The notes under the pieces were generated by a model. That model saw only the letters and a list, made by a program, of their open reading frames with translations, ran no database searches and had not been told where the DNA came from. A DNA stretch of 64,000 nt from JAPPLB01 sp965218555 (GTDB lineage Bacteria; Acidobacteriota; Terriglobia; Bryobacterales; UBA6623): contig OZ244625.1 in NCBI GenBank assembly GCA_965218555.1, forward strand, positions 1,488,001 to 1,552,000, in the 5' to 3' direction. A program made the translations under genes and the position numbers. Below are positions 17,304 to 25,215 of the stretch, one piece after another. Position 1 is the first letter of the stretch. Each line of letters opens with the position of its first letter.

Positions 17304-18473
17304 GTGACCCACCGGCGGAATAGCGGCAAACTTGCGATTACTCTTGGCGTCGAGGAGGAGTTCTTCCTTATCAATCCGGCAACCGGCGATTTGCTCCGCG
17401 AACCCGATGAGAGCATCTTCAAGGCCTGCCAGGAAATGACCGGACGGCACAAGATCGTTCGCGAGTTCCTGCGGTCGCAGATCGAAACGAACACGCGCGT
17501 CTGCACCTCCGTCGAGGATGTGCGATCGGCTATTTGCGAAACGCGTCGGATTTTGGTCAAGACTGCCGAAGAGCATGGCGCGGCAGTGCTGGCAACCTCC
17601 ACGCATCCGTTCGCCGCGTGGGAGACGCAGGTGGTCACGCCCGGCTAGCGATACCGCGACTTCGCGATCACGTTTCAGGAATCCTTGCGGCGGTTCCTCG
17701 TCGGCGGAATGCACATTCATGCCGGGTTCGGCAACAAGGACTCCCGAGTGCGCATCATGACGGCCCTCCGGCGGTACCTGCCTCTTCTCCACGCCCTTTC
17801 CGGTTCTTCTCCGTTCAACGAGGGTCGCTTGACAGGTTTCAAGTCGTACAGGCTGAATCTAGTGGGCAGCTTGCCGCGAACAGGCCTGCCCAATGCGTTG
17901 GCCTCGTGGGCCGAATTCGATGGCTTGGTGAAAGACTACCGTCGAATGCGCTTCATACGGGACAGCAGTGAGTTGTGGTGGGACATCCGGCCGTCACTCT
18001 CCTTTCCAACGGTGGAACTGCGTATCTGCGACATTTGCACGCGCGTCGAAGACGCAATGTGCATCGTTGCCCTTTTTGCATCGCTTGTCCGCCACTTGCT
18101 TCGCCGGGACGAAGAGGGTGCTCTGCCACAGGACCTGCCTACCGAGATCATCGCCGAGAACCGCTGGCTGGCCCAGAGGTACGGCGTGATGGCCTTTCTC
18201 GGCGATCCCGAGCAAGGCGGGCGAATGGACATCGATGATTACACGGCCCTGCTGGTCGAAGACCTCGCAGACGATGCCCGCGCCCTCGGATGCCACGCCG
18301 AACTGCGCCGCGCCAAAGAAATCGTGCGTGAAGGGACCGGAGCCGACCGGCAGGTCGACCATTTCAGGCTGCGTCGGCTGGAAGGGGATACCGAAGCCGA
18401 GGCGTTGCGTTCGGTCGTAAACCTCGCGGCTGCCGAGACGAAGGAAGGAATCGAACTCGCCGATTTCGCATAG
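17304..18473 (+). pseudogene. Carboxylate-amine ligase (YbdK/GCS2 family) with one in-frame amber stop
   Basis: A single reading frame of 389 codons, the normal family length, starts at a GTG preceded by GAGGAAGAG and is broken by TAG at 17646-17648. Before it: ITLGVEEEFFLINPATGDL, the ATP-grasp-like glutamate-cysteine ligase 2 N-terminus, and HPFAAWETQVVTPG. After it, still in frame: RYRDFAITFQESLRRFLVGG, MHIHAGFGN (active-site HxH), SELWWDIRPSLSFPTVELRI and CTRVEDAM. In relatives the residue before RY is commonly Glu or Lys, so a G/A-to-T change in GAG or AAG would explain it. The family makes weak glutamate-cysteine ligase-like bonds. A 262-residue C-terminal remnant could start at the ATG at 17709, but it would lack the nucleotide-binding part. 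Confidence 0.85.
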
Positions 18474-18865
18474 CAGCCGCTGGGGCGCATCGGGCTTGTC
18501 AACGCAGCGGGTCTCGCGACGAGCCGCTGAGTTGAATCGAACCTTGTCGGAGGTGCGCGCCGAACTGCAATGTCGGCGATCACGCGCGCCCTTGCCGCAC
18601 CCCTGCTCCTTCTTCTCGCATCGTCCTGCGACGCGGCCGAGAAGGAGCGAGTTTCGCGTTTCCGCCGGATCCCGAGGCCGGCGCGCAGGCAGCGCCGTTC
18701 GCCGCTCTTCTTGGCGGAGGCGAAACCCAAGACATTCAACATTTCCATGAACTTGAACCGGACAGCGCGCCAAGAATGTCGGGTTTTCGGGAATCGACAA
18801 GCCCCGCATCGTCCAGGTTGGGGTGCCCGCCTGCGAGGCAAGCTGAGGCTCGCTTTCCCTGTCAA
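18474..18865 (+). other. Intergenic region with a possible broken lipoprotein gene
   Basis: An ATG at 18570 opens a frame with a lipoprotein-like start (hydrophobic run then LASSCDAAE). After about 28 codons the frame becomes Arg-rich and unlike a protein. A different frame from about 18645 reads SFAFPPDPEAGAQAAPF and DIQHFHELEPDSAPR, which looks coding. A lost or gained base near 18640-18650 would join them into a secreted protein of perhaps 85 residues, not recognised. Support is weak: no homology, no ribosome-binding site. Confidence 0.25.
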
Positions 18866-20623
18866 CTAATTCCCGGACACAGATCTCGGAACGACGGGTG
18901 GACGCGGAATATTGCCCGGCGGCCGCCGCGCCGACACGTCTTCGAACAGGAGCGACGGGACGACCAGGGACGCCGTGATCCCGTACCGGCGGGAGGGCAT
19001 CATGAAGTCGAATGGGTCGAACGACGGACTGCTATGCCGGAACAGGATTGTGTGGTTGGTCAGGGCTTCGGACGCCGCGACGATGTCTCGGAAGCTGCTC
19101 TCCGAGAGCCCAGTCAGCACGGCCTCGCGAATCAGTTCCTCGCGGCCGTCCGGAAAGACCTTGACCGCGACCACCGCCCTGATCAACCGGCCTCCTCTTG
19201 AACGGCCGGCCCGTCCGGCCTGGAACCGTCCCGCGCCTGGTTCCTGGAGCCGTCTCACAACAATGCCGTATTCCAACTCCCTCTCCTCCAGCAAGGCGAG
19301 GAATTCTTCGGACATCTCGTCTGCAGTTAGCCCACTGCTCGACGTCATAAGGAGGTTGGAGGGCGCCGGTCCGCCCGCACGCATATGGCCGTTGCTCTGC
19401 GGGATCCCCGCTATCGGATTGCGCGTCGAAAGCAGCGTCTTGAGCATGCCGCGCTGGACGAGCACCGTCTCGCGGGCGGGGACACCTTCGTCATCTACCG
19501 CGTAGCCGCCCCAGAGCGGGCCCTGCTCGTTTTCCCGGAGCGCCGGGTTGTCCACAATTGCCAGGAATCGTGGCAGGACTCGACTGTCAAGCTTGTCCTG
19601 GAACGGATTGGCCAAGCGGTCCCCTACCTGACGCATCCGCTGGTTGTCCGCGACGGGAGCCTTCTGGACGAGCAGCCGCGGAACCAGGACTTGTCGTACC
19701 AGTTCCGCCGCTGCCTGCCCCTCGAACAGCACAGGCCCTGCGTAGCGTTCGAATACCTGTGCCTGCCGAAGGTCCTCGAGCCGCCCGGCCAACGCCTGGC
19801 CTTGCTCGGCCAGCTCATCGAGGCCAGGGAGGTCCCCCCAAATGCGGCCGAATGCAGTGAACGAGTCGGAAATCTCCGTTCCGTCATCAGCTCGGGTACC
19901 GGCCCTTACGGTCACCATGGCAGTGGGATCATCGCGGACGAACGACGATCCCTCGCTGTTCACGTAATGGACGCGAACATGCCGCGCACGTGCATCGACC
20001 GAAGAGACGTGGATGTCCGGGTGCTCCCTGAACACAGCCGACAAGTCGGTTGTGAGCGAGCGGATAGTGTCCGCCTCAGCAGCGGGAAGAGCCGGGTCGC
20101 CTTCGTGCTTGTACGGATCCTCGATGCTGAAGTCCGGGGTTTCCTCGACGACGGTTTCGTTTTGGAGCACAGCGCGCTTCTTAGCGATCCGCTCGAGAGC
20201 GTCCTTGTATGCGCGGTCGGTGGCCAACCAGATCGCGCGACGGAGCTCTTCGTAGTCGTCTTCCAGCGGCAGCAAAGCAGGACCGAAAGAAATATCCTCT
20301 ATCGAGGTGAAGTCCGGTAGGGAGTAGAAGTTGGTGTTGTCAAGATCACGGTCCCCGACCCTGACCTCGACATGCAGGGTTCGGCTTGCACTCTCTCCAC
20401 TGCTGGCGAGGCCGCCCAAAGAAGCTGTGGCGCTAATCGCCGTGACCTCCTGAACGGTGTACGAGACGAAGTACGGCTGTTCCAGTTCACCCAGTCGCAG
20501 TTGGTTCATGCTGCGAGCCAATTCGTCCTGCATCGCCTGCATCACCACGCTGGGCTGCGCGATGGCCGGGAGCCACGCGATGCACAGCGACAAGAAAAGG
20601 GTGCAGATCCGCATGCATTTCAT
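18866..20623 (-). CDS. Secreted TldD/PmbA-family protein (metallopeptidase-related), PmbA-like
   Basis: 585 residues with a signal peptide (hydrophobic LFLSLCIAWLPAIAQ). TldD/PmbA proteins act as paired subunits of a metalloprotease, with TldD carrying the HExxxH zinc motif and PmbA lacking it. Here the equivalent place reads YAGPVLFEGQAAAELVRQVL and has no HExxxH, so this is a PmbA-type or catalytically silent partner. The family C-terminal core is intact: DEGVPARETVLVQRGMLKTL, TRNPIAGIPQSNGHMR, and NLLMTSSSG. Its ATG overlaps the stop of the upstream TldD-like gene by four bases, so the two formed a coupled pair. That partner is broken, which leaves this gene without an obvious active subunit. 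Confidence 0.82.
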   Translation of the reverse strand: MKCMRICTLFLSLCIAWLPAIAQPSVVMQAMQDELARSMNQLRLGELEQPYFVSYTVQEVTAISATASLGGLASSGESASRTLHVEVRVGDRDLDNTNFYSLPDFTSIEDISFGPALLPLEDDYEELRRAIWLATDRAYKDALERIAKKRAVLQNETVVEETPDFSIEDPYKHEGDPALPAAEADTIRSLTTDLSAVFREHPDIHVSSVDARARHVRVHYVNSEGSSFVRDDPTAMVTVRAGTRADDGTEISDSFTAFGRIWGDLPGLDELAEQGQALAGRLEDLRQAQVFERYAGPVLFEGQAAAELVRQVLVPRLLVQKAPVADNQRMRQVGDRLANPFQDKLDSRVLPRFLAIVDNPALRENEQGPLWGGYAVDDEGVPARETVLVQRGMLKTLLSTRNPIAGIPQSNGHMRAGGPAPSNLLMTSSSGLTADEMSEEFLALLEERELEYGIVVRRLQEPGAGRFQAGRAGRSRGGRLIRAVVAVKVFPDGREELIREAVLTGLSESSFRDIVAASEALTNHTILFRHSSPSFDPFDFMMPSRRYGITASLVVPSLLFEDVSARRPPGNIPRPPVVPRSVSGN

Positions 20624-22336
20624 TGGAGGCCTCCCTGATCGAGCAGGCGCCCGCTCTGCGCCAAGCCCGAGGGTGCCGGCAGGAGAGGCGGGCGTTGCCG
20701 GGATTTCTCTTTTCGTTGCACTTCAATCTGGGAGACCAGTATCGGAGGCGAGATCGCGCTTACCGGAACGCCTCCGGATTCCGCCCCGCAAACCCCGTTG
20801 AACGTTGCGAGTTCCTTTCCGCCTGCTGCGATCTTGCTGAACGTTGTGAGCGGTGTGCCGATCAGATCGACTCCGCGCACGAGTTCCTCGCGGCCGTCCG
20901 GATAGATGCGGTACACCATGGTCGGGAGGACATTGAATGAATTCGGCAGGCGCCGGCCCGTGAACGTGAAGCCCCCCTGGACGGCGTCAAAGAGCAATCC
21001 GTACTCTTTGCCTTCATCCCGCATTTGCTCAAGGAGCATTGCCTTGAGGTCGCTCTCCGACAGCGGCTCCTCCACTTCGACGAACAGGTTCGACTGCCTA
21101 GCAACAGCGGCGAACCCGGGTTGTTTCCGTCCGTGGCCGTTGGAACCGGAGAACCCCTCGATCGGTTTGCGCGACATGAGGAACCTCTCCAATACGCCTT
21201 GGTCGATAACCACCACTCGCTGGCCCTTGACTCCCTCGTTGTCGAATTTGAAGGAGCCGGCGAGATCGGTCCCCCCGGCGCGGCGGATGGTCGGATCGAA
21301 CACGACCGAGAAAGACTCGGGCAGCACCGACTCGCCAGTCATGTCCTTGAAGGTCTGGGCATCGTCGGCCTCACGCTGCCGGTGGCCCTCGACCCGGTGG
21401 CCCAGGATTTCATGGAAGAAGACACCGCTGGCACGCCCGGAAAGAACGGCGGGCCCGCTGTACGGTTCCGCAACCGGTGCGACTCTCAGGGCCTAGAGAT
21501 CGGCGATAACCTGCCTGACCGTTTCCATGACTGTCTCGTCGTCGGGCATGCCGTCCTCGTTGAAAGCGAAGAACTGCTCGTAGCGGGGCAGGTTCATCCC
21601 GTCGTCGGCCTTTGTCGAGCCGAAAACGCTCAACCGGTACGACGTGCTCGAGGTTCTGATCCTGGTCCCCTCGCTGTTGACGTACCACCGTGTCGCAGCC
21701 ACAGTCGAGAGGGCCACCGAACCGGTATAAGTGTGATCGGCCTGTGCGAACGGCGCTGAGTACCGCTTGAGCTTTTCGGCCCACGCTGAGGGGTCCACCG
21801 CAATGGATCGTGGCGTCTCCCTGAATTCCACCGCCTGTTGCGGCGAAAAGTCGGCAGCCCGGTCCTCTTCATCCACCTTGATCCGGACGCTTGCCTTGAC
21901 TCGGGAAAGCCGCTCGGTTGCTTGCCTGTACTTTCTGTCCGTCGCAAGCCAGAGGACGGTTCGGAGCGCTTCGGGGTCGGATACCGGAACCTGTGTCCGC
22001 GACGGTATCCGGAAGTTGAATTCCCTGCCGGCTGGATGGGTGTTGTCCAGGTCCTTGTCGCCCACCCGCAGGTCAATGTCGAGGACGCGTTCTTCGTTTC
22101 GAGAATTCTGAGAGACTGCACCGAACGAAGCGACTACCGAGGCTCGATCCTGCTGGCTGATCTCGTAGCTGAGGAAGTAGAGCGGAGGGCTCTCCTTGGA
22201 AAGGACCTCGATGGAGCGATCAAGTTCCGCAGCCATTAACGCCTAGCACGTCGACCGCAGCATCTGCGGCCTGGATAAACGAGAGGAAAGAGATTGTGCA
22301 CAGCACGATCCTTTCGAATTGATTGACTAACTTCAT
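20620..22336 (-). pseudogene. Secreted TldD-like metalloprotease, broken by a frameshift and an in-frame amber stop
   Basis: One long frame from 22236 to 20620 is interrupted only by TAG at 21495-21493. After that stop the same frame continues ALRVAPVAEPYSGPAVLSG and then the zinc motif HEILGH (21397-21414), the TldD active site. Relatives read DLxALREAP here, so the stop replaces an ordinary residue, probably Lys. The frame has no good start: in another frame an ATG at 22336 begins a signal peptide (MKLVNQFERIVLCTISFLSF) that runs to about 22250 and should join the main frame (AAELDRSIEVLSKESPPLY), implying a one-base loss near 22245-22255. So there are two independent lesions. Its stop overlaps the start of the PmbA-like gene. 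Confidence 0.8.
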
Positions 22337-22870
22337 TGGCTGATTCCCGAGTCCCCCGTGCACTGAAAAAGGGCGGTGCGAGGGACGCAATCATCATAAG
22401 GGAGCGGTTGACGAGCCTCGTGAAGACCTGAGAGGCATTGTCTTGGGGAGCGGGAGGTTCAATGAACGAAAGCATCCCGCTCCATTTTCGTATTGCAGCA
22501 AGAGACGTCGATCGGTGTGTCCGACACCCTCAGTTTCCTCGATCGGGACCGAGTGAACAACCTATTGAAAGGTCACGACTAGAAGCAGGACAGCCCGGAG
22601 TCCTGCGAGAGCCGGCATAGCTCCAAGCCCGCCTGCCGATTTGCGATGTAGCCAGTGTCCGGCCGTCCTTATGGCGTAATCGCCTGTGGGAAGGAGTCCG
22701 GAGGCGACTGGGGCCACGCCCAACGCCGCCTGCTTCCATGCTCAGTAAGAGGAACGTTCTCTCTCGCATGCGGAAGAACTTTCCCGATTGCGCTGATATC
22801 GAACATGCACTGTTCACAAGGCGCGGGAGGCTTGTGATACGCTCCGCACGTGAGTAAATCAGCACCATAC
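22337..22870. other. Divergent intergenic region, no gene seen
   Basis: About 530 bases between the TldD-like operon (minus) and the Cache-binding-protein gene (plus). Short open frames exist but none has a family-like sequence or a ribosome-binding site. TTCACA, 16 bases, then TGATAC just before 22850 is a possible weak promoter for the plus-strand gene. Confidence 0.3.
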
Positions 22871-24826
22871 ATGAGCAAATCCAAGATCGTGGCGCCGCTT
22901 GTGGCGCTGTTGCTGGCGGGGGCGTTTGTCGAGGCCTCCGGGCAGGCGGTGGTGCCCTGCGCAGAAAAGTCGATGACGGCCGGCGGCATCCGCTCGACGG
23001 AGGATGTCGAGGCCTTTGTGCAGTGCGCTTATGAATACGTGCAGGAAATGGGCTTCGAGGAAGCGTACCGCGCCTTTCACGAGGATGAGCGCTGGAAAAG
23101 CGGTCAATTCTACGTGTTCGTCAGAATGCTGGCTCCCCGCTCTGAGCTGTCGGAGCGCATCGTCCAGCCTACGGATCCGGGCAGCGAGAGGATGCCTCTG
23201 GGTCCCCTCATCGACGGCTTCGGCACGGACGTGATTGGGGAATTCTTTCGTATCTTGCAACTGCGCGACCGCGGCTGGAGCTATTACGAGTTTCTGAACC
23301 CGGAGAGCGGCCTGACCGAGCCGAAAGCTGCCTACCTTGTGCGCCTCGACTGGCAAGGGGAGGACGCCGTGCTCGGCGCGGGGATCTACCGCCGCGACAT
23401 CCCCGGCACCTGCCACGCCGCGCAAGTCAACGTCGCGTTGCTGGCGGCCGAGCCGTCCATGGAAAGGCTGGAAGAGTTCGTCCGCTGCGCAGCCTTGGAG
23501 GTCGAGTCGAAGGGCTACTTCGCCATGCCGCTGCTGGAGAGCGATCCGCGCTGGCGGGCCGGATCGATCTACCTGTTCGGGATGGATCTGATGGGGAACC
23601 AGTTGTTTTCGGGGATGTGGAACGGGGAGCGCATTCCGGAGTTGGGACGGGATCCCCAGGCGCTGTTCAACGGTCGGGCTGTGATGGCAGTGGCGGAGGC
23701 GTTCGGGGAAAGTCACATCTACTACCATGCGATCCATCCCGAGACGGGGAGATGGCAACGCAAGGCCGCCTTCATCAAGCGGGTATCGGGGCAGGGGGTG
23801 CCGATCCTGATCGGCGCCGGAATCTACATCGACTGCCCGCCGGGCGGGTGCGATAGCGCGGACGCGGCTGCCTGCGAAGCAGCCCGGCAAACGCTGGCTG
23901 ACTTCCCGGCCATGCGTGTCCAGTACGGTTTCTACACCGACTACAATCCGGTGAGCTATTCTGTCGCGCAGGAGTCCTCGTCGCATCGACCGATGGGCTA
24001 CGAGCCGGATCTGGTCGCCGCCGTTGAGACCTTGTCCGGGGGCAAGCTGAGCTTCGACGCGCTGGCCCTGGGCAATCCCTTCTCCGGAATTTGGCTCAAG
24101 GCGGCGCAAGAGCCACATGACATGGTGGGCGGCGGCATCACCGCCTTGCCCGAACGCACCAGGGACGCGGAAGGCCGGCCGGTGATCCGCTTCGGCGTGG
24201 GCCATATCAACTTTTTCCAATCGCTGCTGGTGCGCGTGGCAAGCGCCATAGAGCAACATGACGATCTGACATCGGAACATCGCGTAGGCTTGGAGCGGGG
24301 CACGACCGGCGAGAAGCGGCTGTTGGAGTTGACCGGCATCATCGACACCGCGGGCTTCATCCGCGCCGGGACCCGCGTGCTGTTGGCCGACGGCACGCTT
24401 TTGATCGCTGGATCGCCGGACAGCGAGTCGGCGTTGCGCATCGCCGCAGGCACGGGGTCCGCCGCCATCGACACCCGTATCCGCCTGACGCCGCACGGGG
24501 ATGACCAACCCGAGGCGCTCTATTTCAACACCTTCGACGAGCAAATCAGCGCATTGTTGGAAGGTGCGGTGGATGCCTTAGCGGGGGACGAGGTTGGCAA
24601 CCGGATCGCCGCTCGCGACATACCGGGCCTGCGGCTGACGGCCATCGACACCGGGGGCAACGAACAGGGCGCCTTCAGCTATCCCGACACGCCTGCCGGC
24701 AACGCGCTGCGGGTAACCATGAACACGGCGATCACTTGCCTGACCGCGAACAGAACCATCGGGTTCGTGGAATGGTTCGACAGCGGCGGCACGATCTTCG
24801 CCGAGCGCGCCAAGCAATGGCGCTGA
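22871..24826 (+). CDS. Secreted sensor-like fusion: two Cache domains plus a periplasmic solute-binding domain
   Basis: 651 residues. After a signal peptide (KIVAPLVALLLAGAFVEASG) come two repeats of a Cache-like ligand-binding domain. Repeat 1, about residues 42-175, has VEAFVQCAYEYVQEMGFEEA and KSGQFYVFVRM. Repeat 2, about 185-320, has LEEFVRCAALEVESKGYFAM and RAGSIYLFGMD. Each ends with a YYEFLNPESG or YYHAIHPETG motif and VLGAGIYR or LIGAGIYI. The last 300 residues are a family-3 amino-acid-type binding domain (MGYEPDLVAAVETLSGG, HDMVGGGITALPERT). No membrane helix or signalling output domain follows. An in-frame GTG at 22850 is an alternative start; the ATG gives the cleaner signal peptide. 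No transporter genes are adjacent. Confidence 0.75.
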   Translation: MSKSKIVAPLVALLLAGAFVEASGQAVVPCAEKSMTAGGIRSTEDVEAFVQCAYEYVQEMGFEEAYRAFHEDERWKSGQFYVFVRMLAPRSELSERIVQPTDPGSERMPLGPLIDGFGTDVIGEFFRILQLRDRGWSYYEFLNPESGLTEPKAAYLVRLDWQGEDAVLGAGIYRRDIPGTCHAAQVNVALLAAEPSMERLEEFVRCAALEVESKGYFAMPLLESDPRWRAGSIYLFGMDLMGNQLFSGMWNGERIPELGRDPQALFNGRAVMAVAEAFGESHIYYHAIHPETGRWQRKAAFIKRVSGQGVPILIGAGIYIDCPPGGCDSADAAACEAARQTLADFPAMRVQYGFYTDYNPVSYSVAQESSSHRPMGYEPDLVAAVETLSGGKLSFDALALGNPFSGIWLKAAQEPHDMVGGGITALPERTRDAEGRPVIRFGVGHINFFQSLLVRVASAIEQHDDLTSEHRVGLERGTTGEKRLLELTGIIDTAGFIRAGTRVLLADGTLLIAGSPDSESALRIAAGTGSAAIDTRIRLTPHGDDQPEALYFNTFDEQISALLEGAVDALAGDEVGNRIAARDIPGLRLTAIDTGGNEQGAFSYPDTPAGNALRVTMNTAITCLTANRTIGFVEWFDSGGTIFAERAKQWR

Positions 24827-24850
24827 CGGACGGGTTTTGTAACCTGGAAC

Positions 24851-24870
24851 AAAAACCCCGATAAACGGGG
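24851..24870 (-). terminator. Rho-independent terminator of tRNA-Lys
   Basis: On the minus strand a CCCCG/CGGGG hairpin with loop TTTAT (24856-24870) is followed by TTTTT (24855-24851). It sits 30 bases past the 3' end of tRNA-Lys. On the plus strand it would lack a T-run, so it serves the tRNA. Confidence 0.75.
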
Positions 24871-24900
24871 ATCCCGGGATAGTTGGGAACAGGAGTCAGG

Positions 24901-24976
24901 TGGTGAGACGGCTGGGACTCGAACCCAGGACCCACGGCTTAAAAGGCCGTTGCTCTACCAACTGAGCTACCGTCCC
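24901..24976 (-). tRNA. tRNA-Lys (anticodon TTT)
   Basis: A 76-base canonical tRNA. The acceptor GGGACGG pairs with CCGTCTC (one G-U), followed by A and an encoded CCA. The D arm is GCTCAGTTGGTAGAGC, the anticodon stem-loop CGGCCTTTTAAGCCG gives TTT, and the T arm is CTGGGTTCGAGTCCCAG. Confidence 0.96.
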
Positions 24977-25215
24977 GAGGTGGAAGACTCTTTCCTCAGA
25001 TTAGCACCGCCGCTCCTGCAACCGGAGTCGTTCCGCAGCACCATGGGGCGGTGACGCTCCGCTGTTGGCTGCCGCGGGTCCTCGCCCTCATCCAATCGAA
25101 CAGCCGGTCAGCTTGCTTTCTGCCGCAGCCCTGCTCTGCGGGCAAGCCGGGTGATTGGTGTCTCTGGGCCGAGACTCGTGCGGACCGCCGCCGGCCGGAG
25201 AGATCTCACGTCCCA

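Noticed and set aside
17304..22336. UAG might be recoded (readthrough or a sense codon), given two genes with a single in-frame TAG.
   Set aside because: Many intact genes here end in TAG (for example at 2089, 7698, 11071, 15137 and 16184), and frameshifts occur next to the TAG genes, so ordinary mutation is simpler.
22872..24544. A 561-codon minus-strand frame opposite the Cache-binding-protein gene.
   Set aside because: His/Arg-rich composition typical of an antisense shadow, no domain, and the plus-strand protein has a signal peptide and recognisable domains.
24851..24870. The CCCCG/CGGGG hairpin as a terminator for the plus-strand Cache-binding-protein gene.
   Set aside because: The T-run lies on the minus-strand side, so it fits termination of tRNA-Lys instead.
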